Shown: piece by piece, positions 14,001 through 26,000 of the stretch
Layout of the letters: the number at the start of each line of letters is the position of its first letter
How positions within the stretch are numbered: position 1 is the stretch's first letter
From: Leptidea sinapis
Taxonomy: Eukaryota; Arthropoda; Insecta; Lepidoptera; Pieridae
DNA length: 64,000 bases
Assembly: GCF_905404315.1 (NCBI RefSeq)
Contig: NC_066287.1
Coordinates: 8,432,001-8,496,000, forward strand
Reading direction: 5' to 3'
The notes under the pieces: model-generated
Seen by the model: the letters and a program-made list of their open reading frames with translations, nothing else
The model's database searches: none
Told to the model about the DNA's origin: nothing
Position numbers and translations under genes: made by a program

Positions 14001-17000
14001 TCGATATGATACTGGGGTGCGCCAGACCAGAGATGACAGCAATACTCCATGTGTGGCCGGACCTGCGCTTTGTAGAGCGCTAGAATGTGGGCCGGCTTGA
14101 AGTATTGCCGTGCTCTATTAATGACGACCAGCTTCTTTGAAGCCAATTTGGCTTTGCCCTCCAGATGGCCATGGAATTGGCAATCGATCAAAATTTCGAG
14201 ACCCAGTATTTCGATGCTAGGCGAGGCTTTAAGTTGTCCAAGAGCGGTATACGTCAAATGGTTTGTTTTTGTGGTATACTCGCAAACTTGAGTCTTCTGG
14301 GGGTTAAATTTGACAAGGTTCAATTTACCCCATCACGCGACCTTCTCAAGAGAGGACTCGATAGAAGACACAAGTTTCTCCCGGCACTGGTCGACGATTT
14401 CCCGAGAGAGACCTGCATGGCCCGTGTATACGGCATCACCAGTGCTGTCGTCTGCATAGCAATGTATGTTGGAGGTGTTCAACATATCATTGATATGCAG
14501 AAGTATCAGCGTGGGAGATAGCACACAGCCTTGGGGCATTCAAAGCGTTCACGGGCTTTGGGTTCGATCAATAACCGTCGACAACGACCTGTATGCTGCG
14601 CCCAGTGAGGCAGCTGGAAGTGCACTTGCATAAGCTCTCGGGAAGCCCAAATGATTGAAGTTTTGAGAGGAGGGTCTTGTGCCATACACGCTCAAAGGCG
14701 TTCGCTATATCCAGGCTAACTGCCAGGCCTTCCCCCTTTCTTTCAATAGCCGCAGCCCATCTATGTGTTAGGTATACCAGAAGGTCGCTTGCCGACCGAC
14801 CATGGCGAAAGCCGTACCGCCTGTCGCTGATCAACTGGTGACCCTCTAGGTATAGCAAGAGCTGGCAGTTAGATATGCTCTCCATGATTTTGGAGAGCAG
14901 GGAGGTAATAGCAAAGGCCTGTAGTTTGCCGGATCTGAACTGTCTCCTTTTTTAGATCTACTCCTTTTGAATACGAGTGCCGGAATAAACGCGTTAGCAC
15001 CGGCTTCAGCTCAGGGGCACACGTTCTAAGCACGATTGGAGAAATGCCATCCGGCCCGCTCGACTTCGTGACGTCCAACGAAAATAGAGCTCGCCGAACA
15101 GTTTTCAGTCTGAACTGTACTTCAGGCATAGAGCTCTGACACCGCGGGATGGTCGGCGGTTTTTCCGTTGTCGTCAAGAGTCGAGTTGGAGGCGAAAAGA
15201 GCGCACAGTAGATCGGCTTTCTCTTTTTCCGTATGGGCCAGGGTGTCATTCCTCATGTGCAACGGCGGCAGGGACGGTTGTTGGTGTGCGACCACGTACC
15301 AAAAGACTCATTGTTGGTAGTACTCATCTGGTCAAGATCGCTGGAATACGTTGGATGAGAGCAGCACAGGACCGATCGTCATGGAAATCTTTGGGGAGGC
15401 CCTTTTTGATAATGATGTGTGTGCATTGCTTTAAATAGAGGTCAACTGTAAAACTCAATTTATTTTGACGTCTTTACAAGTGTCGCAATCCATCTAGACG
15501 TATGATCTGTGATTATATATATATACTACTTAATGATATTTATAAAACTGTTTAACTGCTTGTTCCACTTTTAAATTTTATATTATAATATTAACATTTA
15601 TAGTAACCATAATATATATTAACACTTATTTATTATTAATAACCTCATATTTTATGATTTTTCCGTCGTAAAGATCTTTTAACGTTCAATTTTTTTATTT
15701 TTTTTTATTTATATTTTTTTTTAAGAGTTAAATACAAAAATTTTATCTATACTGCCTTTATTTATTTATATTCATAGACTTATATTCATAATTATAATTT
15801 GTAAATTACTAGTCGCTGCTACTCCCAGACTCAATAATGTTAGGGCTACTGAAAACCAGTGCTACATTGGCCCCACGCCATTGCAGCTTTTTACTGAGTT
15901 AGCTCCATTTGGTGACATTCACTGCCGCACAGTACCTTTTTCGTTTTAAGCTTTAAATTGTATTATTTAATTATTTAATTTGTTTTATTTGTTAGTTCTA
16001 AGAAATTATTACTTATTTTGGTTTGTATCATTTTAATAATTGTGTGGTGGTGGTTTTTGTTATCAATAAATTTTTATTCTATTCTATATATATATATTAA
16101 TTATACTGTTGCACCATTATGACCATAGTTAATTTTTTTATAGTATTTAATTTGTTTCAAATTTATATAAATCTTTAATTATGTATTTCTTCTGGATTGA
16201 TCTTATTATTTTAAAGGTAAAGTTGGAAATAAATAAATCAGTTAATATTTTGCAGGTGAAATAGACGACCCATTTAATGAGTTTTTCATTGAAAGTAGAA
16301 GTGGAGTTCCCATAGATAGAATGTGGCATGATAAATATAGAGTAAGGTGAGAATCCATTTTATAATTTATTATATTTTATAAACTTGTATGTTATAATAA
16401 AACCATTATTTTTGTAGTTCTACGAAATAAGTCAATTTATCATTGGATGATTTTCTAATTACTATTATTAAAATTTCCCCATGAATTAAATCTAAATTTA
16501 ACTTTATGTGGATAAAATTAAGCTTAATGATGTTAAATAATACCTATTTTCATACTGTTTATTTCAGTATGATTTGCAAAAGTTCGAAAAATATTGACTC
16601 TAAACAATTTTTTTTTACATCTTAATGTTATTAATTTATATAAAATAAAAGTTGTGTGGTAAAGGTACGGTAACCATAATTAAAAGTACTATTAACATAA
16701 ATTACTCTAATGATACTCCTGGAAATAGGGTTTTAGCCAACAGGTTTTTTTATGAAGTAAATATTTTATGTAATAAGTATTTTATCTTAAAACAAGGTTG
16801 CTTTTCAGGCTTATGTCATATTTTTCGAAAGGATGGTAAATTATTACTTATATAAGTGTAATTTCAAATATCGCTCATTTAATAGTATAAATGATTAGTT
16901 TTTTTTTTCTTTTTAAATTTGGTTTATTGTATTGAAGGGATTGGATGGTGCCATCATTCATGTGCCGCGAGCAAGCCGTGCAGATCCTGGCGACGGGCAA

Positions 17001-20000
17001 GAGCGTGGTGTTCATGCGGGAGGCGTGCGCCGACCTTCCAGAACATTCTGCGGACGGCACGCCAGACCACGCCCACCACTTGACCTGCCTACTGACTGCG
17101 CACGATCGAAATGGTACCACCGCTCACGAATATTATGCAAAATTAGAAAATTCAAAATAGTACCTGGTGCCAGAGACACTAAAATTTGATTCAATAGATT
17201 TGTTGTAAGGGATAATTAAAAATGCAGAATATTCAATATATTCTTTACACTTGCATTCTATTTGGGAAATGTGGTGTTTGGATAGGGTACTGGAACTTAA
17301 AACTTTTGGGAATCAGTTAACTCCAAATGAACGGAAAAGTGCTTCCGAACTTAAAATTTGAATAATAATAAAACAAAAAATATATAATGCTTACAATATA
17401 TTTTTATTTTTACCTGTGGACTGTATAACCGTTCGATGTTTAGAATGGGCTCCATGACAGTATTATACAGTCAAAGAATATATATATTATGATCTTAAGA
17501 AAATAAATTTAATGGAAACATTCTAAAAAATTCTCAGTTTTCATTATTTTTGCAAATAAAAGTTTATCGAAACTAATAAATCCAAAATCTGTTATCATGC
17601 CTATAGGGCCATTATGAACTTCTATGTAACTTCTATTAATGTTTCCGTACACACCCTTATATTAAACACATTGGTATCATCTGTTTCCATCACAATGCGA
17701 CTTTAGTTTTTTATAGCCTCGAGGGGTTTTCAAGTTAACTTATTGTACTTTTATCTTTTGACTTAATTTTTTTGTTAAAGCTTTTTCTCACGATATTGTC
17801 TGCGTGGAATTTAACATATGGTGTCCAAAGAGAATCGTGAAATGTATAGATTAGAAAAAAATACAATTTTCATTTAATTTCACTTGTTTACTTATAGAAA
17901 AATAAACCATTGGGACGCTACATGATTGTAACCAAAGTTTTAGAGCTGATAGCAAATATCTTAAAATGTCAATAACGTTGTTTTCCGATATCTTTCTTCT
18001 ACTCTTACTCCACATTTTTTTTTTCTCTCAATTTCAATTGTTTACTAGGTGTTGATGATGATGAGTCCCAAGCGTGGTGGGAAGCCAGCGGTCTTCGCGA
18101 GGGTCTGGAGCTTGCCCACGCGGCCGCCTCGCAGCGTCTACTGGCAGCCCTCACCACAACCCATCACCTGCTCGACCACCTGGTAGCACACAAGAGATAC
18201 TTGCTTCTTGCACAAGGAGATTTCGTACATCACCTGATGACTTTATTACAGTGAGTTAATTCATATTATTTACAACCCAATAGGGGAAAAACTTAGTAAA
18301 AAGAAGAACTAAAAATAATTGCCACACTACAATAATTCTTTAATTTGGGACTTGTTCTCTCTACTACCCCAGACTAACGGTAAATGCTTTATAAACGTCA
18401 AGACAAATAGGGACACATATGAACTTTTAGCCTTACTTTCGTTTAGTATTATCGATCCACATTACCTACCAACACAGCTTCCGCCGCCGAAAGACAGTAA
18501 TTTACAGATAAATATCCCATTAATACAAAATGTTCTATTAACTAAAATAATATGCAAAAATTTGTCTATTGGGGCTTTCCATATGAAGCGATCCGATTTT
18601 TCGATTCGATTATGTTATACATATAACAATTATGTCCCCGACCTAGATGCACAATATGTTTGCGGTGCTATACGTAGTTAGCGACTTAACGGATACTGTT
18701 GACTAACTTATTTATTTATTAAAGTAATCAACAACGTACACAACAATTATTTTTACAAAATTAACCTAGGTTTTACATAAAGCCACTAAGGATTACATAA
18801 ATTTTAAATTATAAAAAGAAATCATATATTAACAGAATAGACTTAAAAATGTACTGTATATACTAACAAATAAAAGATTACAATAGCGCGCGCGTGTCTG
18901 TGTGCGTGTGTGGTGTGTGTGTGGTGTGTGTGTGCGTGTGTGGTGTGTGTATGCGTGTGTGGTGTGTGTGTGTGCGTGTGTGTTTGTGTGTGTTGCGTTA
19001 CCTATTATTATTATTTTTTACGATGATGTTTTATTATTTCTGTTTTTAACTTAATTTTTAATATGTGAAATACGTCAAACTCAGCGTACTGTTTATTATA
19101 AATTCGTGACAGACGCGGAATTATGGAATTTTGGGCATAATTTGTATTAGGTTTGGGAACATGTAAAATGTTATGCGCTTCTTCAAACCCTAGTACCAAG
19201 TGTTATAAGATACAATAAAATAAAATAGTGGAATTTATACTTATAACAAGGTTCCTAAAAGTTATTTCAAAACTTAACTTAAAACTTATTTTTGTATAAA
19301 AATTTATTTTATTTTTCAAACTTGATTTTTTTCAAAGTATGACCGTTTCTATTTTCTTGTCTCGGAATAGGTATTAGTGCACAGATAATCCGTGTTAGGA
19401 TTCATAATGGGCCTAGAAGTCGTTTAAGAGCTAGACCAGTCACAATGCCCGCTTGCGACAGCTTACAGAAATTTTCATTAAAGAAACTATGAAATAATTA
19501 ACTTTAATTACATTATTAATAGTGTTTTGTTGATAATATTTAATATAATTTTATGAGAAATGAGCTTACTATTTGATTGCAGGGATGAATTAAGTAAGCC
19601 AGCGACGTCACTGTACGTACACAATCTGACGTGTACGTTAGAAGCGGCGGTGCGGGCAACCAACGCGCAGTTCGAACCGCCGCATGTGCTAGCACGCCTA
19701 CACGTCAATCTGTATCCAAATTGTAAGTTTGCTTCACAGAGTAATCTGTTTCTTCTTCCTCTTCAATAATCACACTAACTATCTACGAAGTCTTCAAATA
19801 ACCTGTCTCCTTCGCTGGGATATCCAACAATATGTGTATCCTGCTGGTATATATTTTGGCTTGCTTGGAGAATACTTTCGTTCTTTTGTTCATTAGGGCT
19901 TTTGCTAGTATTTTAGGGTGATTGTCTGTTCTAGTTTTGTGTTAAGGCACACAATTTCGTTATCTCATCCTTGACTGTTGGTATTCCGAGGTCATGGTGT

Positions 20001-23000
20001 AATAGTTAATTTGCTACAAATCATGGAGCATTGGCTATTAAGTAAGCGTAATGTTTTATTCTGAAATCGTTGAATTATTTCAATATTTGAGTGTGATGCG
20101 GCACCCCATAGCTCTATACCCAGATGGGTTTAAGAATTGCCTTGTAAAGCAGTACCTTGTTTTCAAGTGAAAGCTGTGACTTAATAAGCCAATGCAGTTT
20201 GCTTAGTTTGATGCGTAATTGTTTCCTTTTAGTGAAGATGTGTTTTTTCCATTTGGGACGTTTGTCTAGGTTGTAGGCCAAGATAACGCACATGCTCCGC
20301 TTGAGGGACTGTTACATTATTTAATTTAACGGCAGGACATATAGCTCTTTTAAGGGTAAAAATCACATTCACTGATTTCGAATCGTTAGCCTTGATTCTC
20401 CAATTTCTGAGCTAGGATGATATCTCATTCAGACCACTTTGCAGATAGTAGGATGCAACCGTTGGAACATTGTGTGAACCCATAATGGCGGTATCATCGG
20501 CGAAAGTGCCAGTTGTTACATATTCAGGAGTAGGTAAATCTGAAGTATAGAGCAAGTAAGGTGTATGCCCGAGCATACTTCCCTGTGGGACACCGGCTTT
20601 GATGCTATGTAAGTTTGATAAAGCTTCGCCACTTTGTACGAAAAAATGTCTGTCTTCAATGAATTACTGGAGAACTTTATAGATGGAATCAGGAAAGGAA
20701 GTTTCAATTTTGTAGAGGAGACCCGAGGACGTGCCATACTCGGTCGATGGCTTGAGATATGTCAAGGAAAGTTTGTATGTTTTGTCTTCAAGATATTTCA
20801 TATTTTTTCAGTTAACCTGTGAACTTGGTCGTCTGTGACATGTTTGATGTTATTGATCCCAAATTGGTGGTCTGGGATAAGTTTCTTATCCTTTATAATA
20901 GGATGTATATGTTGTAGGAGCAGAGATTCAAAAATTTTTGAAGGTATCGGCAGGAGACTTATTGGTCTGTAGGACTTCGTTTCTTTCGGTGGTTTGTCCG
21001 GTTCCAGGATCATTATGATTTTTGCAACTTTCCATTGACGTGGGAAGAAATGCAGTCTTACTATAGTAGTGAACAAAGAGGATGTAAATACTAATTTAGT
21101 TTAGTATTAAACATAAAGTGACCAGTGGGAGGCTCTTTTGTACAGGTTGCCGGCTAGATTATGGGTACCACAACGGTGCCTATTTCTACCGTGAAGAAGT
21201 AATGTGTAAACATTATCGTGTTCCGGTCTGAAGGGCGTAGCTAGTCAAATAACTGGGTAAATGAGACTTAAAATCTTATGTCTCAAGGTGATGAGCGCAA
21301 TTGAAGTGCCGCTCAGAATTTTTGGGATTTTCAAGAATCCTGAGCGACACTGCATTGTAATTGACAGAGCGTATCAATTACCATCAGTTGAACATCCAGC
21401 ACGTTTTGTCCCTTATTTTCATTAAAAAAAAAAAGGCATCATGTCCAAAGCAGCCTCCTACCGTCTTCGCCGGTGACGCATTTCTCACGCGCTCGAATCC
21501 ATTCAATCAAAGAACACAGTAGTATCAATGAATGTTAATGATTGTCCGGCAGGCGACGGACGCGATGACAACGGGTGGGACGTGTTCGCGCTACAGTACC
21601 GCGTGGATGGACCTCTTGGCACGCTGTTTCCGGCCACGTGCGCCGCGCGCTACCGGGCGCTCTTCACGCAGCTGTGGCGGGTCAAGCGCATCGAGTACGC
21701 GCTACACGACGCGTGGCGCCACCACGCCATCTTGCACAAGCGACTCAAGCGCATGCCCGGTGAGTGACCCCTCACGCAACCCATTGTTGATCTAGTGATG
21801 TACGCTGTTGCAGGTACACGGTAGGTTCAAATCAAATCTAAATCACTTTATTCATGTAGGTCACGGAAATGACACATATACATGTGCATCACAAAACTCT
21901 AACGAAAGCCTAATAATATCTGCAAAATCTAGAGAAAAGTACTTATTTGCTTACGATAATTTAAAAATGTCTGCAATAGGTACTACATGATTGCTTTTTC
22001 CTCGCAAGTTGTTGTGTTGAAACAGTGCGTATGAAACTCGCGAGCTACTTGCTTACTAGACACTCGGCTGATTTACGGCAACCTGCCGCCTCTTGATATG
22101 TATTGAGCAACTTAGGTCACTTGTATCACAACATACTGTTCCAGAGGTGTGGGGCGTGATGCGGCGCGTGTCGTGCCTGCGCGCGGAGGCGCTGCGCCTG
22201 TGCGGCGCGCTGCAGGAGGCCAGCTGCGTGGGCGCCGAGGGGGCGTGGCGCGAGCTGCTGGACGCGGCGGCCAGGAGGCAGCACCTGGACCGGCTGCTGG
22301 CGCTGCACCACCACGCGCTGGACCGGCACTCCATACACGCCATGATACACCACACCACGCAGGTACACAGGACTCTATTACTTGTTACGATATAACTTTA
22401 CATGTTTTAATAATATTGTCTCGCGGAGTTAGCCTGCCGAACTGATCACCTCGCGGAATTGGTTCCCCGCGGGGCTTTTTCGATTGAAGACCGACGCTTG
22501 CGGTCCGAGGAGAGACTAAAGCATCGTCGTTCGAGGCACAGGAGACATCAACTCAACGCCCGCGACTAAACACAACTGTTTCGCCGCTCGCTATACAAGT
22601 GCAACCCCGTGTGGGTTTAAATAAACCCACAATGGGGTCCGAAATTGCACCCACAACCTGTCCTTGCTGCATCTATAGCAGGCCTGTCTCTCTTCCTGTA
22701 TGGAGTCTCCGTGGTTGTACCTGCAACCGGCACCTACACGACTGCAAGGCCGATGCGTGTCTCCGTCTGCTTTATCTGGGGCCTGCAACCATCTGCCACA
22801 AGCCTGTGGCCCTACTCCAAAAATCGATATTCGATATATCGTGGCAGTCGTCGTGTCGAATCCTACTCTTAGTTACATCGTATTCAATGTCGAAACGATG
22901 GTTGAACGAAAACAACATTATTCGATATTATCGGTCCTAGCCCTACTCTTAGTTGAAAATGTCAGAGACGAATATTCGAATTTGACCAATAATCAAACGT

Positions 23001-26000
23001 CACTTTTACGATAATCTCAACGACACCTAGGCTGTCGTTGCTACTATCGTTTCAAGTTGTAGTTGCACTTTTATTTTGATTGTGAAGTCCATTTCTTGAG
23101 TCTTTTGGTGTATATTGAATAAATAAACATATGTCAAATATTTAAACATTAATTACATATTCAACAGGTTTCAACAATCGCTTCTCGGCCTTTTGGCTAA
23201 GATCAAAGTGTAGTGTATATATTCAAAAGGATTTTTTGGACTACCAAGTAATTTAAATCGTTTTATTGATCGTTTATGCGTAGAAAGTAATGCAAATGGC
23301 CGCTTGAGAAATAGGAAGTCGACGAGAAGGGTTGAGTTACTGTTTTTTCCTTTTTTTTTTATTCGCAATTTTTGTAATATTAATTCTATTTTAAATGGTC
23401 ATATTATATTCATTACATAATTTTTGAATATGTTCACTTTGTATAAATGATGTTAATTGGTGGGACAGAGTCTGGCATAGTCCTTTTTGTGTAAACTATG
23501 TTTTAACTTTTGACACTTAACAGCGACATAACACAGATAATATTAAGTTTTTCAAGGTTTGCACATAATTCATTCACACTAAGATCTTTAAAAAAATCAA
23601 AATATCAATCAATGGCTACTGCTACTGTAATAATAACTGTCGTTTCGGACATATTGTTTTATTAAATTAAATGACGTCCTATAAAAAAATTGGTGTACTT
23701 TAATAAAAACTAAATTATATCCTCATCCACTTTTATTCGTAGTGAATTTAATTTGTTCGTTGCCACTGAGTTACAACCAAACTATAGAAATAGCTTTCTT
23801 GCGCGATATTTCCAAGGCATTTAAAAAAAACGCGCACATCTTCCTATAAGTTCAGCAATACTCCTATGAATCCTTTGGTACTGAAAGCGATGAGGGTGGC
23901 GGTGATCACTTAATATCAAATAAACGAAACAATCGCTTAAGCAACCAATCAGTTGTTGTATTATTGGGTGTAAGGGAAATAATAGCTAATCCACCGCTTG
24001 CTTCGGATGAATGTAAACCAGAATCCGCAATCATTCACAACAATGCTTTTGTATTTTCAAAACACAAAATGAACTAAAACACATCCTCGTTATGAGTCAT
24101 CAGGCTTAAAATCAATAGTAATTGTAATCCAAAATGGCACTTATCTTGTAATGTAAAACATTTACGATATTTTTACTAGGAATTGCAGTCCTACTTGGGT
24201 AACGTGCTAAATGAAACGCTCGCGTTGCGAAGCTTTGAGACGACCCTCCACGCAGGCATCGACGCGGAACTCGAGCGGAGGGAGATGTACGAGACATTGA
24301 AGGCGGAAAGAGCGGCTAAAGGTATGTTTATATTATTTATACGTATTGTAAATTTTATTTGTCTTAAACTGCTTTACTTACATTTTTTATGCCAATACGG
24401 GACGAGATGAGCAGGACGTTCAACTGATGGTAATTGATACACCCTGCCCATTACACTGCAGTGCCCCGCAGGATTCTTGAAAAACCCAATAACGAGCGGT
24501 ACTCCAACTGCGCTCGCCACCTTGACACATAAGATGTTTAGTCTCATTTGCCCAGTAATTTCACTAGCTACGGCGCCCTTCAGACCGAAACACAGTAATG
24601 TTTACACATTACTGCTTCAAGGTAGAAATAGGCGCCGTTGTGGTACCCATAATCTAGCTGGCATCCTGTGCAAAGGAGCGTCACTGCATTGTAATGGGCA
24701 GGGCGTATCAATTACCATCAGCTGAACGTCCTGCTCGTCTCGTCCCTTATTTTCATAAAAAAAAAACTAGCTGTTATTTGTACGTTTGTTTTGTTTAACT
24801 AAAAGTTTTTTATGCTGGTCTTTGTTTGAAAGACTATGACTTCGATTAATTATTAAACTACTATTATTATCAATCAAACTTTTCATCGCATGCAGAGCTG
24901 CTCGAAATGTCGAGGATCCAGTGCTCTGTGAACGGCTCGATCACCTGGCGTTGCGTAGAGACGTCGCTTCATTGTTTGTCTTTTATCGCATTTATTACGG
25001 GGAGAGTTCCGAAGAGCTGTATCACTTGATTCCTGCCGCCGAATTCCACCTTCGCACGACACGCCATAAATTAGGATATTGTCCCATGGATGTATTCGTC
25101 CACAGTGCGGTTTTAATGGATTTTTTCTTTCTTCCACGTACGACCAAGCTGTGGGTATACCTTCAAATAAAGCGCGCAAACCTTCCCTAAGTACCGGTAT
25201 TCTTATAGTGTTGCAAGAGAATGTGGGCGGCGGTGATCACTTAACACCAGCAGCCGTACTAAATAAGTGTCCTCCTTTTCCATAAAAAAAATTAGCAAAG
25301 AAAGAAAAATATGTATCTGTGCCTGTAATAAGCTATTGACATCCGGCTACATACCTTGAGGAGCCTGTAGGTATATTTCGTCCCTAAAACGCTAACACAC
25401 AAAAAAATATTTCGTCTTAGATAATTTATACGTCCGGTTGTAGCCTTTTGCTGCTTGACAACCGATGAAAACAGGCCAGGTTTATTACTTTAGTGTCCGT
25501 GACAAGCTACACCTTACACTCGCGGTTTGTATGTCACTTTGTGTTAGTGTGCGTGCATTGCTCAAAATAGAGGTAACTGTAAACAATTTGTTATATTTTT
25601 AAAATGATAATACTCACTTGTGAGAGTTATTATTACACAAATTAAATTTAAAAATAAAATTTATGAACAATGCGGGACTCAAACCCGTGACCTATCGCGT
25701 TCCGTGCGAGCCCTCTTTCCACTGATCCCACCGTTCGAGTGACGTATCGTTGATAAATCTTGTATGTCTTGTTCAACTCTCAGGTTGTGGCTTCATCTAC
25801 CTTCTACAGGATAGTACGCGAGAGGTCGCGGGTTCGCCCGGATCCCGTATCGTTCATATATTTTGCTTTAAAATTTTATGTGTGTAGTTAACTACCAACT
25901 TAATTTTTTTTCGACGTTTTCACAGCTGTCACAGTCATGTAAATTAAAATAACAGCTTATAAATAATCTAAGTATTTCTAATTATAATTTTTCTGTGTTA

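Larger units (their letters stand above)
13425..15520. mobile_element. Family I DNA element split by nested LINE insertions
   Basis: The left part (13430-13533) reads AGATAGTTTATACGTCTC, then GATGAAAACAGGCCAGGTTT; the right part (15411-15515) reads GTGTGCATTGCTTTAAATAG through GACGTCTTTACAAGTGTCGC. These halves are continuous in the copy at 25405-25965, which has TIR-like ends CTTAGATAATTTATA. Between the halves lie a family A LINE (minus) and a family J LINE end (plus). The family I unit is therefore the oldest layer. Confidence 0.65.

Noticed and set aside
18319..18681. A 120-codon plus frame after GCP3 exon 11
   Set aside because: No family resemblance, lies fully in an intron and is AT-rich; no splice linkage that keeps the GCP3 phase.
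21532..22445. Several long overlapping frames on both strands over GCP3 exons 13-14
   Set aside because: Only one frame matches GCP3; the others are open because the exons are GC-rich.
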